From: Clostridia bacterium
Lineage (GTDB): Bacteria > Bacillota > Clostridia > Oscillospirales > CAG-272
Direction of reading: 5' to 3'
Length of the DNA: 12,719 nucleotides
Assembly: GCA_017416885.1 (NCBI GenBank)
Contig: JAFQAM010000142.1
Coordinates: 1 to 12,719, forward strand
Below the pieces are notes generated by a model. That model was not told where the DNA came from. It saw only the letters and a list, made by a program, of their open reading frames with translations, and did no database searches. Numbering within the stretch: the stretch's first letter is position 1; each line of letters starts with the position of its first letter. Below, piece after piece: positions 1 to 6,690 of the stretch. The translations under genes were made by a program, and so were the position numbers.

Positions 1-2322
1 ATTGAAGTTTTCGCCCTCCTCGAAGGTGAACGGTCCCGGGGATGCTACGATAAAGTAATCAAAGCTTTCGCCAATGTATTCTACTGTGAATGTGAATGTG
101 CCCGCGTCGTAAATTTCGTAGTAAGCAATATCAATGTAATATTCCTTGCCCTCCTCGAAGTAAGCAACCATAGTACAGTTCTTATGGTCGTCGCCTATGT
201 AGAGGTATGAAAGTCTTTCGCCCTGGTCGCTGTCTGTGTAAAGTGTTTCCTTGCCGTCAAGGAATATCCAGCCCTGAACCTCCTTGGAGCTGTATGATGT
301 TATACGGTATGCTCCGCTCTTGGTTGGTACGAACTTATAAAGAAGTCCTCTTGGCATAATGAGTCTGCCGTCGTATTCAACTGTGTTCGGCTTATCCTTG
401 CCCTCTGTGGTTGGATATGCGGATTGAGTTGAAAGACCGTTGATTGGGTTCTCCATCTGCTTATCTGTACCGTATGAAGCATAGTATTCGCAAATCTGGA
501 GCCATTCGTTTGGATTATCGTCAATACCGATAGCGTCTGTTACCTTGATAAGAAGCTCCTTAAGCTCCTCATTTACAGCAGTCAAGCCGTAATATTTTGA
601 GTTTGAAGCATAGTTACAGTACTTTAACAGTCTTTCTGAGTCAGCCTCGCTTGCAAGCACGCCGTCGTACATTAAAATTGTAATGCTTGTTTCAGGCTGG
701 AACTGAGTTACGCCGATAAGCTCTGCAAGCAGGTAAGGACCGTTCTTATCGCATACATGGTCCTCTCTGTCTGTATGGTATTGGCAAACGCGGTAGTAGC
801 CCTGATCGTCAAGCACAAGGCTTGCATACTTATTGTAGCCGAAGCCGTCCTCATTCTTCTGAGTTGCGGCATACTTTGAAATGTATGTAGGCTCGTCAAT
901 ATCGTCCTTGCTTGATACGCGCATATTCTTGATTGAAATACCGTCATCGGTAGGATCGCCGTCTGCAACCTCGTTCTTCATATAAAGAAGATTGATTTCA
1001 TATTCGCCGTCCTCGTCCGCAACATAAGCGTAGCAGGTCTTCCAATCCTCGCCAACGCCTACAATCTGGAAAATATCCTTGCCGTCCGCAAAGACATAAA
1101 GAATATCCTGTGAGCTGTATGTGTTTTCAGTTCTTGAAAGGTAATCAAAGGTCAATACCTCGCCTGCCTTTAATTGAACCTTCATATTGATTTGTGAGAA
1201 GGAATTAAGCTTACCGCTGTTTGATGTGAAAATGTACTTTTCGCCGTTTTCATCCTCCTTGATGATAAATGGCCAGGACATTGCGTTATCCTCAGGGAAG
1301 TATTCAATATTGATTTCGCCCTTATTGATAGCTGCGCCGATTTCCTCGCTTGATGGCATTTCAATATCGGGAACCTCAGTCGGTGTGATTTCATCAATAT
1401 GGTTTACAATTTTTTGTACATACTCGTCCTTGGTGAAATAGTCAAACATAATATTGAACGGTGTCTGGCTCAAAATACCGCCTGTTTCGCAAAGAGCGAT
1501 CATACCGTAGCGGTCAATAATTATATTTGTCGGATAGCCTGCTATCGGGAAGTGACCTGACCAGGATGTAGCCACCTTACAAGCAGGGAATGTAATACCG
1601 TAATCATATACGAAGCCCTTTACAAGCTCCTCTGTATCGAGAGGATATGGGCTGATAGCGATGATTTCGATATCGTCCTTGTACTTTTCGTAAGCGCCGT
1701 TCATATAAGGAGCCTCATTTGCGCAAGGACCGCAAGTTGTGTAGAAGAAGTTAAGCATAACCATCTTCTTTGTCTTTAAGATTTCTGAAAGCTTTAAGGT
1801 TTCGCCGTTAACTGTTGTAACCTCAAAATCCATCATAATATCGCCCTTCTTATAGGCGGTATCAGGAAATTTGCCCTCGGGATTTTCAATTACGCTTGAA
1901 GCTACTGTAATTGTTGTGCCTGCCTCATAAAGCTTGTAGCTTTCCTCAAATTTGTAGCCTGCAGGCGGAGTCTTAACTGAAACGGTGTAATTTGCATTTC
2001 TTGGAAGCGTGAAGGATACCATACCGTTTTTATCGGTTGTATCAACATCCTGTCTTGCGCCGTCAAGATAAACAAAAACAGTTAAATCTGAAAGTGGCAT
2101 TCCGCCTACGGTTTTAATCTGTACCTTGTACTCGGCATTGTTATCAGGCTTGTCTTGGCCTTGTGATGTGTCTGTATCGGTATTTGTGTCGGTATTAGTA
2201 TCTGTATTTGTGTCTGTATCTGTATCAGTACCGCCACCGCATCCGACAAGAGCTGTTGCAAGCATTGTGAATAGCATAATCATCGCTAAAATCAATGCAA
2301 GCGCCTTTGTGAGCTTTTTCAT
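1..2322 (-). CDS. TlpA/thioredoxin-fold lipoprotein, multidomain (3' end outside window)
   Basis: Open for 774 codons from an ATG at 2322 to the window edge with no stop, so the C-terminus is missing. AAAGGAG lies 7 nt before the ATG; an in-frame ATG two codons earlier sits too close to it. Residues 1-27 are a lipoprotein signal peptide with lipobox LVGC (Cys28), followed by a Thr-Asp/Thr-Asn linker (32-52). About 62-135 looks like a Cna-B/carboxypeptidase-regulatory beta domain. About 160-290 is a TlpA-type thioredoxin domain with active site CGPC (197-200) and a cis-proline motif GYPT (Pro264). The remaining ~480 residues form beta-rich modules I cannot name; the last resembles pre-peptidase C-terminal domains (YKFVPTKSGAYRITSYS). 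By family, the redox domain should reduce or exchange thiols outside the membrane; partners are unknown. No other gene shares its transcript within the window. Redox domain and lipoprotein status are secure; C-terminal function is open. Confidence 0.9.
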   Translation of the reverse strand, partial: MKKLTKALALILAMIMLFTMLATALVGCGGGTDTDTDTNTDTNTDTNTDTDTSQGQDKPDNNAEYKVQIKTVGGMPLSDLTVFVYLDGARQDVDTTDKNGMVSFTLPRNANYTVSVKTPPAGYKFEESYKLYEAGTTITVASSVIENPEGKFPDTAYKKGDIMMDFEVTTVNGETLKLSEILKTKKMVMLNFFYTTCGPCANEAPYMNGAYEKYKDDIEIIAISPYPLDTEELVKGFVYDYGITFPACKVATSWSGHFPIAGYPTNIIIDRYGMIALCETGGILSQTPFNIMFDYFTKDEYVQKIVNHIDEITPTEVPDIEMPSSEEIGAAINKGEINIEYFPEDNAMSWPFIIKEDENGEKYIFTSNSGKLNSFSQINMKVQLKAGEVLTFDYLSRTENTYSSQDILYVFADGKDIFQIVGVGEDWKTCYAYVADEDGEYEINLLYMKNEVADGDPTDDGISIKNMRVSSKDDIDEPTYISKYAATQKNEDGFGYNKYASLVLDDQGYYRVCQYHTDREDHVCDKNGPYLLAELIGVTQFQPETSITILMYDGVLASEADSERLLKYCNYASNSKYYGLTAVNEELKELLIKVTDAIGIDDNPNEWLQICEYYASYGTDKQMENPINGLSTQSAYPTTEGKDKPNTVEYDGRLIMPRGLLYKFVPTKSGAYRITSYSSKEVQGWIFLDGKETLYTDSDQGERLSYLYIGDDHKNCTMVAYFEEGKEYYIDIAYYEIYDAGTFTFTVEYIGESFDYFIVASPGPFTFEEGENFN
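2167..2229 (-). repeat. Thr-Asp/Thr-Asn coding microsatellite
   Basis: Codons 32-52 of the lipoprotein gene alternate ACN with GAY or AAY. This encodes a low-complexity hydrophilic spacer directly after the lipidated Cys28, probably holding the globular domains away from the membrane. Confidence 0.8.
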
Positions 2323-2393
2323 ACTCATTCTCCTTTTATATTAAGAAATTTTTATAAGCATTTTAATACTAAAATAAAAAACACTTGTACTTT

Positions 2394-2422
2394 ATTATAA
2401 TACATTTAAGTTATAATGTCAA
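2394..2422 (-). promoter_or_regulatory. Consensus sigma-A promoter of the TlpA lipoprotein gene
   Basis: On the minus strand, TTGACA (2422-2417), a 17-bp spacer and TATAAT (2399-2394): a perfect consensus. Predicted transcription start is about 2387, giving an AT-rich leader of ~65 nt before the ATG at 2322. Strong constitutive expression is expected. Confidence 0.85.
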
Positions 2423-2536
2423 TAATTTATTTATATAGCGTCATAGTGTTTACAAACTATACACAAAATTTTTAATTTGTTTTGTCTGAAATAAAATCGC
2501 CGTTCATAGAATTGGCTCAATTTAAAATCGTTGCTA

Positions 2537-2565
2537 TTGACAAAATAAACAAAATGTGATAGAAT
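2537..2565 (+). promoter_or_regulatory. Sigma-A promoter of the AlbA_2 regulator gene
   Basis: TTGACA (2537-2542), 17-bp spacer, TAGAAT (2560-2565). Predicted start is about 2572, so the leader is only ~35 nt. It diverges from the lipoprotein promoter, with ~115 bp between the two -35 boxes. The -10 and start site lie inside a phased direct repeat, which suggests repression. Confidence 0.8.
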
Positions 2566-2597
2566 GCAATAGAAACCAATAGTAACGCAATAGAAAG
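2557..2597 (+). repeat. Helically phased operator-like direct repeat
   Basis: Four related units begin at 2557, 2567, 2577 and 2588: TGATAGAATG, CAATAGAAAC, CAATAGTAAC, CAATAGAAAG. The spacing of 10, 10 and 11 bp places each unit on the same DNA face. The block covers the -10 box, start site and ribosome-binding site of the downstream regulator gene. Autoregulation by its winged-helix protein is an inference. Confidence 0.6.
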
Positions 2598-2606
2598 GAT
2601 AACTCT

Positions 2607-3899
2607 ATGGCATATATTGAATCTGACAAATTAGAATTAAAGGTACAGTACACAGCTGAAATAAAAAAAGAAATCGTTGCTTTTCTGAATAGCGACGGCG
2701 GTACCTTAATTATCGGTGTTGACGATTACGGCAAGGTTGTCGGCGTTGACAATGCAAAGGACATTATTGAGCGCATTTCTCTTATGATACACGATGCAAT
2801 CAAGCCTGACGCGTCCTTAATTTGCAGCGCGTCTGAATACGAGGAGGAAGGCAAGACTGTCGTTAAGGTTGCTATCGGGAAGGGCGTTAAAAAGCCGTAT
2901 TATATCTATGAAAAGGGCTTGAAGCCAAGCGGAGTATATCTTCGTATAAATAACACATCGCAGCAAGCGTCCGAATACGCTATCAAGCAAATGATTATAG
3001 CAAGCGAGGATAAATCCTTTGAGTCCTTGCCAAGCGTTACACAGTATTTGACCTTTGATTATCTTGAAGCGGTATTCAAGCGCGCCAAAATCGAGCTGAA
3101 GCCAAAAACTCTTGGACTTGTGGATGCAAGCGGTATTTATACCAATCTTGCTTTGCTTCTTTCCGACCAATGTCCTTTTTCCATCAAGACCGCGGTTTTT
3201 GACAGTGATGACAAAAGCAGATTTTTAGACCGCAAGGAGTTTGAGGGCTCTCTCATCCGTCAGGCTGACGAGGCTTATGAGTATCTTAATCTGAATAATA
3301 AAACCCGCGGTGAATATGACGGCTTGCTTCGCGTGGATAAAAAAGAATATAATCAGCTTGTTTTGCGTGAAGGGCTTCTGAATGCTATTATTCACAGGGA
3401 TTATTCACTTAACGGCAGTATTCTCATCAGCATTTATAAAAACCGCATCGAATACATCTCCATAGGCGGCTTGGTTTCGGGAATGACATATGAGGATATG
3501 ATGCTGGGGGTTTCCCGTTCAAGAAACGAAAAGCTTGCCAATGTGTTTTTCAAGCTTAATTATGTCGAGGCGTACGGCACAGGAATTGAAAAAATACAGG
3601 GCGACTATGAGCGCACAGGGCTTGAGCCTCGCTTTGAGGTGTCGGATAACGGATTTCTTTTGGTTTTACCTAACAAGGCTTATACAGAGGAAATTAAAAA
3701 AATCCGTACCGATAAGGAGCTTGTCTATGATGTTATTGATAAATGCGGCAGAATCACTCGCGCAGAGGTGCAAGCGGAATTAGGCTTCAAGCTGACGAAA
3801 ACGCGAAACATTCTTTTACAGCTTGAGCAGGAAGGCAAAATCCAGCGTCACGGCAACGGAAAAAGCGTTTTTTATACCGCCAAAAAGAAAGCATATTAA
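2607..3899 (+). CDS. AlbA_2 (Schlafen-type) ATP-binding transcriptional regulator with C-terminal winged helix
   Basis: 430 aa, with AAGGA 7 nt before the ATG and a short leader from a near-consensus promoter. Residues ~5-130 form an AlbA_2 domain (FLNSDGGTLIIGVDDYGKVV at 27-46). Residues ~250-335 match the RecG-like/HATPase_c_4 region usual in this family (REGLLNAIIHRDYS at 254-267; EAYGTGIEKI at 321-330). About 365-425 is a winged helix-turn-helix (GRITRAEVQAELG ... RNILLQLEQEGKIQR). Such proteins are usually annotated as predicted transcriptional regulators or RecG-like proteins; they are not helicases, and their ligands are mostly unknown. The domain order is complete and the length is normal. 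It stands alone, so its target is not shown by context, apart from the phased repeat over its own promoter. Confidence 0.88.
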   Translation: MAYIESDKLELKVQYTAEIKKEIVAFLNSDGGTLIIGVDDYGKVVGVDNAKDIIERISLMIHDAIKPDASLICSASEYEEEGKTVVKVAIGKGVKKPYYIYEKGLKPSGVYLRINNTSQQASEYAIKQMIIASEDKSFESLPSVTQYLTFDYLEAVFKRAKIELKPKTLGLVDASGIYTNLALLLSDQCPFSIKTAVFDSDDKSRFLDRKEFEGSLIRQADEAYEYLNLNNKTRGEYDGLLRVDKKEYNQLVLREGLLNAIIHRDYSLNGSILISIYKNRIEYISIGGLVSGMTYEDMMLGVSRSRNEKLANVFFKLNYVEAYGTGIEKIQGDYERTGLEPRFEVSDNGFLLVLPNKAYTEEIKKIRTDKELVYDVIDKCGRITRAEVQAELGFKLTKTRNILLQLEQEGKIQRHGNGKSVFYTAKKKAY

Positions 3900-3928
3900 G
3901 ATTTAAGACAGGCTAAATAAAAAAATGC

Positions 3929-3958
3929 TTTACAATCGGGGCGGTTTGGTGGTATACT
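3929..3958 (+). promoter_or_regulatory. Probable promoter reading into the dxs-like gene
   Basis: TTTACA (3929-3934), 18-bp spacer and TATACT (3953-3958), with TGG just upstream giving an extended -10. A start near 3965 would leave a leader of roughly 500 nt before the ATG at 4472, packed with hairpins. No intrinsic terminator is visible between the AlbA_2 stop and this site, so read-through is also possible. Confidence 0.5.
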
Positions 3959-3982
3959 TATATTGATTTGGGCGCAGATAAG

Positions 3983-4102
3983 TTCACCTTCGGTGAGCTA
4001 AATTTGCGTTTCACGCAAGCTAAATTTGCGCTTCACGCAAGCTAAATTCGGTAAACCGAGCTAAATTCCTAACGGAGCTAAATTCGCTTACGCGAGCTAA
4101 AA
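3983..4102 (-). repeat. Hairpin array with AATTTAGC linker
   Basis: Short palindromes alternate with the linker GCTAAATT (AATTTAGC on the minus strand). Arms in plus-strand order include TCACC/GGTGA, GCGT/ACGC, GCG/CGC, CGGT/ACCG, CCT/CGG-like and CGC/GCG. The first loops read TTC on the plus strand, hence GAA on the minus strand. No coding potential is evident. Confidence 0.7.
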
Positions 4103-4200
4103 ATAGCAAATTTAATTTAGCTTCACGCAGTGAAATTTAGCTAACACGAACGAATGTGAGTGTTAATTTAGCTACGAAGCGAAGCGGAGTAATTTAGCTC
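4103..4200 (+). repeat. 98-bp composite AATTTAGC repeat, copy 1
   Basis: Linker and loops switch strand here: AATTTAGC and GNA loops (TTCAC-GCA-GTGAA) read on the plus strand. The whole 98-bp block recurs inverted at 8813-8910 with four substitutions. Confidence 0.85.
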
Positions 4201-4240
4201 AAAGCAAAAAATACTGTAAAGCAAGATTGTTAGTTTTATC

Positions 4241-4408
4241 TGCTTCGCAGAATGAAATGTGCTTCGCACTTGAAATGAAATTGCATTCGCAATTTCTTGA
4301 AATGTATTTGCCTTCGCAAATACTTGAAATGCAACGCACGCGTTGCGTGCTGTCGGCTGGCTGCTGACGGCTGGCGGCTAAAATGTGCTTCGCACTTGAT
4401 ATTTAAAG
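4241..4408 (-). repeat. Hairpin array with CATTTCAA linker
   Basis: Palindromes CTGC-TTC-GCAG, GTGC-TTC-GCAC, AATTGC-ATTC-GCAATT, TATTTGC-CTTC-GCAAATA and GCAACGC-ACGC-like are joined by TTGAAATG (CATTTCAA on the minus strand). Around 4349-4382 the array is interrupted by a CGGCTGGCTGCTGACGGCT-type stretch. The GTGC-TTC-GCAC hairpin recurs at the end, so the same arms appear under different linkers. A short open frame across 4297-4533 is not credible as a gene. Confidence 0.65.
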
Positions 4409-4436
4409 CGGGATGTCGAGGGCGCCATCCCCTACA
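4409..4436 (-). repeat. GTAG-hairpin element (GGGATG type)
   Basis: On the minus strand: TGTAG, stem GGGATG, loop, CATCCC, then G. One loop base differs from the other GGGATG copies. It ends 35 bp before the dxs-like start, just upstream of the ribosome-binding site. Confidence 0.8.
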
Positions 4437-4471
4437 AGCTGCGGCTAAAATCCTTCCGAAAGGAGAAAACA

Positions 4472-6226
4472 ATGTACAAATATCTAACCAAGATAAAGTC
4501 ACCTCGGGATATAAAGGACTTAAATATAAATGAGTTAAATGAGGTTGCAAGCGAGATAAGAACCGCGATTATTAACCGTGTGTCTAAGCTTGGCGGACAC
4601 TTTGGCTCAAATATGGGCATTGTGGAGGCAACAATCGCGCTTCACTATGTCTTTGACTCACCGAAGGACAAGCTGATTTTTGATGTATCCCATCAATGCT
4701 ATCCCCACAAAATGCTCACAGGCAGAGCCTACGGCTTTATGAACGATGAGGATTTTACGAAAATTTCAGGCTACACAAATCCCGACGAAAGCGAGCACGA
4801 TATTTTCAATGTGGGACACACATCAACCTCAATCAGCTCCTCAATAGGCCTATGCAAAGCAAGGGATTTAAAAAACAGCAAGGAAAATATTATTGCAATC
4901 ATCGGTGACGGCTCTTTAAGCGGCGGCGAGGCTCTTGAGGGCTTTAATGTGGCTTCCGAGCTTAACTCAAATTTGATTATCGTAGTAAATGACAATGATA
5001 TGTCAATCGCTGAAAACCACGGCGGACTGTATTCAAATCTCCGTTTGCTCAGAAAAAGCAAGGGTATGTGTGAATTAAATCTGTTTAAAGCGTTCGGTCT
5101 TGATTACAGATATATTGACAACGGAAACGATTTATCGACACTTATCGGGGTATTTTCGGAAATTAAGGATATAAATCACCCGATTGTTATTCATATAAAT
5201 ACAGTTAAGGGCAAGGGCTCGCCTATGGCGGAGAGCGAAAAGGAAAAGTTCCATTCTACCGCCTCATTCAATATCGAAACAGGGGAGCTTGTGTCCACAA
5301 ATCCAAAGGAAACATACTTAACCGTAACGGGAGATTACATTTTAGAAAAGATAAAAAATGATAAATCCTTTGTGGCAATTTCCGCAGGCGTGCCCTCTGC
5401 TCTCGGCTTTGGCTTTGATGCTTCAAAGCGAATAGAAGCAGGCGAGCAATATATAGATGTGGGAATTGCAGAGCAAAGCACTGTGGCGGTTGCCTCGGGT
5501 ATTGCCAAAAATGGCGGCAAAGCATTATTCGGCACTTATTCAAGCTTTATTCAAAGAACCTACGATCAGATGTCCCACGATTTATGCTTGAATAACAGTC
5601 CCGCAACTATTCTTGTTTCCAATGCCTCAATTTACGGCTTTAAGGATAAAACCCATATCGGTATATTTGATATTCCCCTTTTATCGTCTATTCCAAATTT
5701 AGTTTATTTAGCCCCCGCAAGCAAAGAGGAGCTTACCTCAATGCTTGAATGGAGTATTGAGCAAAACCGCTACCCTGTGGCGATAAAAATGCCGGGCGGC
5801 GAGGTATTTAATGCAGATTATACCGTATCTGACGATTTTAGCGATTTGAAGTATCAAATTACAAAAAAGGGCGAGGGAGTGTCTATTTTCGCCCTTGGCT
5901 GCTTCTATAAAATAGGCGTGGAATTGTACAGTGCTCTGAAAAAGCAAAATATAAACGCTACGCTTATCAATCCAAGAGTAATCAACATTCTTGATAAAAG
6001 CACTCTTGATATGCTAAAGGAAAGCCACCACACAATTGTAACTCTTGAGGACGGCATACTTGACGGCGGCTTTGGCGAAAAAATCGCTTCATATTATACT
6101 AATGACAGTATCCGCGTGCTTAAATACGGACTGAAGCGCGAGTATATTGACCGATATGAACCAAATCAAATCCTTCTTGAAAACGGAATTGATGTTGAGA
6201 GTATTTGCAAGGATTTGATTTGGTAG
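4472..6226 (+). CDS. DXS-like thiamine-diphosphate enzyme (1-deoxy-D-xylulose-5-phosphate synthase homologue, non-canonical)
   Basis: 584 aa, somewhat shorter than typical DXS (~620). AAAGGAG sits 6 nt before the ATG. The family fold is clear: GGHFGS (His43), GHTSTSIS (115-122), the ThDP/Mg motif GDG (145-147) to NDN (173), FHST (His261), GIAEQ (Glu334) and YSSFIQR (Tyr356, Arg362). Canonical DXS condenses pyruvate with glyceraldehyde 3-phosphate for isoprenoid and thiamine synthesis. Aligned by motif to E. coli DXS numbering from memory, the DRAG arginine (R420) is Asn384, D427 is Lys391, the PRG arginine (R478) is Gly442, and the His of AEQHAV is Ser336. Catalytic histidines and glutamate remain. 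The protein is therefore probably an active decarboxylating ThDP enzyme with a different acceptor, or a divergent DXS. No isoprenoid gene adjoins it. The TAG stop lies in a heptad repeat. Confidence 0.85.
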   Translation: MYKYLTKIKSPRDIKDLNINELNEVASEIRTAIINRVSKLGGHFGSNMGIVEATIALHYVFDSPKDKLIFDVSHQCYPHKMLTGRAYGFMNDEDFTKISGYTNPDESEHDIFNVGHTSTSISSSIGLCKARDLKNSKENIIAIIGDGSLSGGEALEGFNVASELNSNLIIVVNDNDMSIAENHGGLYSNLRLLRKSKGMCELNLFKAFGLDYRYIDNGNDLSTLIGVFSEIKDINHPIVIHINTVKGKGSPMAESEKEKFHSTASFNIETGELVSTNPKETYLTVTGDYILEKIKNDKSFVAISAGVPSALGFGFDASKRIEAGEQYIDVGIAEQSTVAVASGIAKNGGKALFGTYSSFIQRTYDQMSHDLCLNNSPATILVSNASIYGFKDKTHIGIFDIPLLSSIPNLVYLAPASKEELTSMLEWSIEQNRYPVAIKMPGGEVFNADYTVSDDFSDLKYQITKKGEGVSIFALGCFYKIGVELYSALKKQNINATLINPRVINILDKSTLDMLKESHHTIVTLEDGILDGGFGEKIASYYTNDSIRVLKYGLKREYIDRYEPNQILLENGIDVESICKDLIW

Positions 6227-6252
6227 TGGTCAGTGGTCAGTGGTCAGTGGTT
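6225..6252 (+). repeat. Heptad tandem repeat AGTGGTC
   Basis: Four consecutive 7-bp units (three AGTGGTC, one AGTGGTT) start inside the dxs-like TAG stop codon. They lead directly into the GTGGTTAGCTCTCATTTT segment that opens the hairpin array. A second heptad block lies at 9893-9920. Confidence 0.85.
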
Positions 6253-6540
6253 AGCTCTCATTTTCGCAAAGCGAAAATATATCGAATTTCGCTTGCGAAA
6301 TATATCGAAACTGCGAAGCAGTTATATCGAATTTGCGAAGCAAATATATCGAGTGCAAAGCACATATAAGTGGTTAGCTCACATTTTCGCAAAGCGAAAA
6401 TATATCGAAAGACCGTAGGTCTTATATCGAATTTCACGCAGTGAAATATATCGAATTTGCGAAGCAAATATATCGAAATGTAGGGGATGGCGTCCTCGAC
6501 ATCCCGCTTTAAATCGAATTTGCGTAGCAGATATATATTA
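6246..6540 (+). repeat. ATATCGAA-linked hairpin array downstream of dxs-like gene
   Basis: Two sub-arrays each open with GTGGTTAGCTC(T/A)CATTTT. Palindromes in order: TTTTCGC-AAA-GCGAAAA, TTTCGCTTGCGAAA, CTGC-GAA-GCAG, TTTGC-GAA-GCAAA, GTGC-AAA-GCAC; then TTTTCGC-AAA-GCGAAAA, GACC-GTA-GGTC, TTTCAC-GCA-GTGAAA, TTTGC-GAA-GCAAA, a GTAG-hairpin element, and an imperfect TTTGC-GTA-GCAGA. Linkers are (AT)ATATCGAA. Linker sequence is constant, stems differ, and pairing is kept. Six of the ten small hairpins have a GNA triloop, three AAA. Apparent open frames on both strands come from the repeat and have no start signals. Confidence 0.85.
6479..6506 (+). repeat. GTAG-hairpin element (GGGATG type)
   Basis: TGTAG, stem GGGATG, loop GCGTCCTCGA, stem CATCCC, then G. 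Embedded as a bead between two ATATCGAA-type linkers of the array. Confidence 0.85.
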
Positions 6541-6576
6541 GCCACCAGCAAGGCTACACTTGTAAATCATTAAAAA

Positions 6577-6600
6577 TATAATAATTATAAAATAAAGGAG
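6577..6600 (+). promoter_or_regulatory. Possible -10 box and displaced Shine-Dalgarno of the phosphatase gene
   Basis: TATAAT at 6577-6582 in an AT-rich stretch has no good -35 partner. AAAGGAG at 6594-6600 is a strong ribosome-binding site but no ATG, GTG or TTG follows within range. The next gene starts 90 bp later, after a repeat-like segment. The site may be the remnant of an older start region. Confidence 0.4.
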
Positions 6601-6690
6601 ACTTAGCCATCGTTACCGTCGCTGTTCGCCCGCATTAATCCAATCTCGCTGACTGCTAACATCTAACGGCTGACGGCTAAAAAATTTTTT

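Noticed and set aside
2443..2460. Operator from ATAGT/ACTAT inverted repeat upstream of the lipoprotein promoter
   Set aside because: The arms are five bases with a mismatched AT-rich centre, which is likely by chance in this composition.
4297..4533. Small open frame across the CATTTCAA array
   Set aside because: It is translated repeat DNA, has no ribosome-binding site, and overlaps the well-supported dxs-like start.
4472..6226. Gene symbol dxs
   Set aside because: Loss of the phosphate-binding arginines makes the canonical reaction uncertain, so no symbol was given.
6246..6540. CRISPR-like regular array
   Set aside because: The constant part is only 8-10 bp and the variable parts are self-complementary and of unequal length, unlike unique spacers. 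No cas gene is present.
6233..6551. Short open frames on both strands in the array after the dxs-like gene
   Set aside because: Composition reflects the ATATCGAA repeat (IYLLRKFDI-like peptides) with no start signals.
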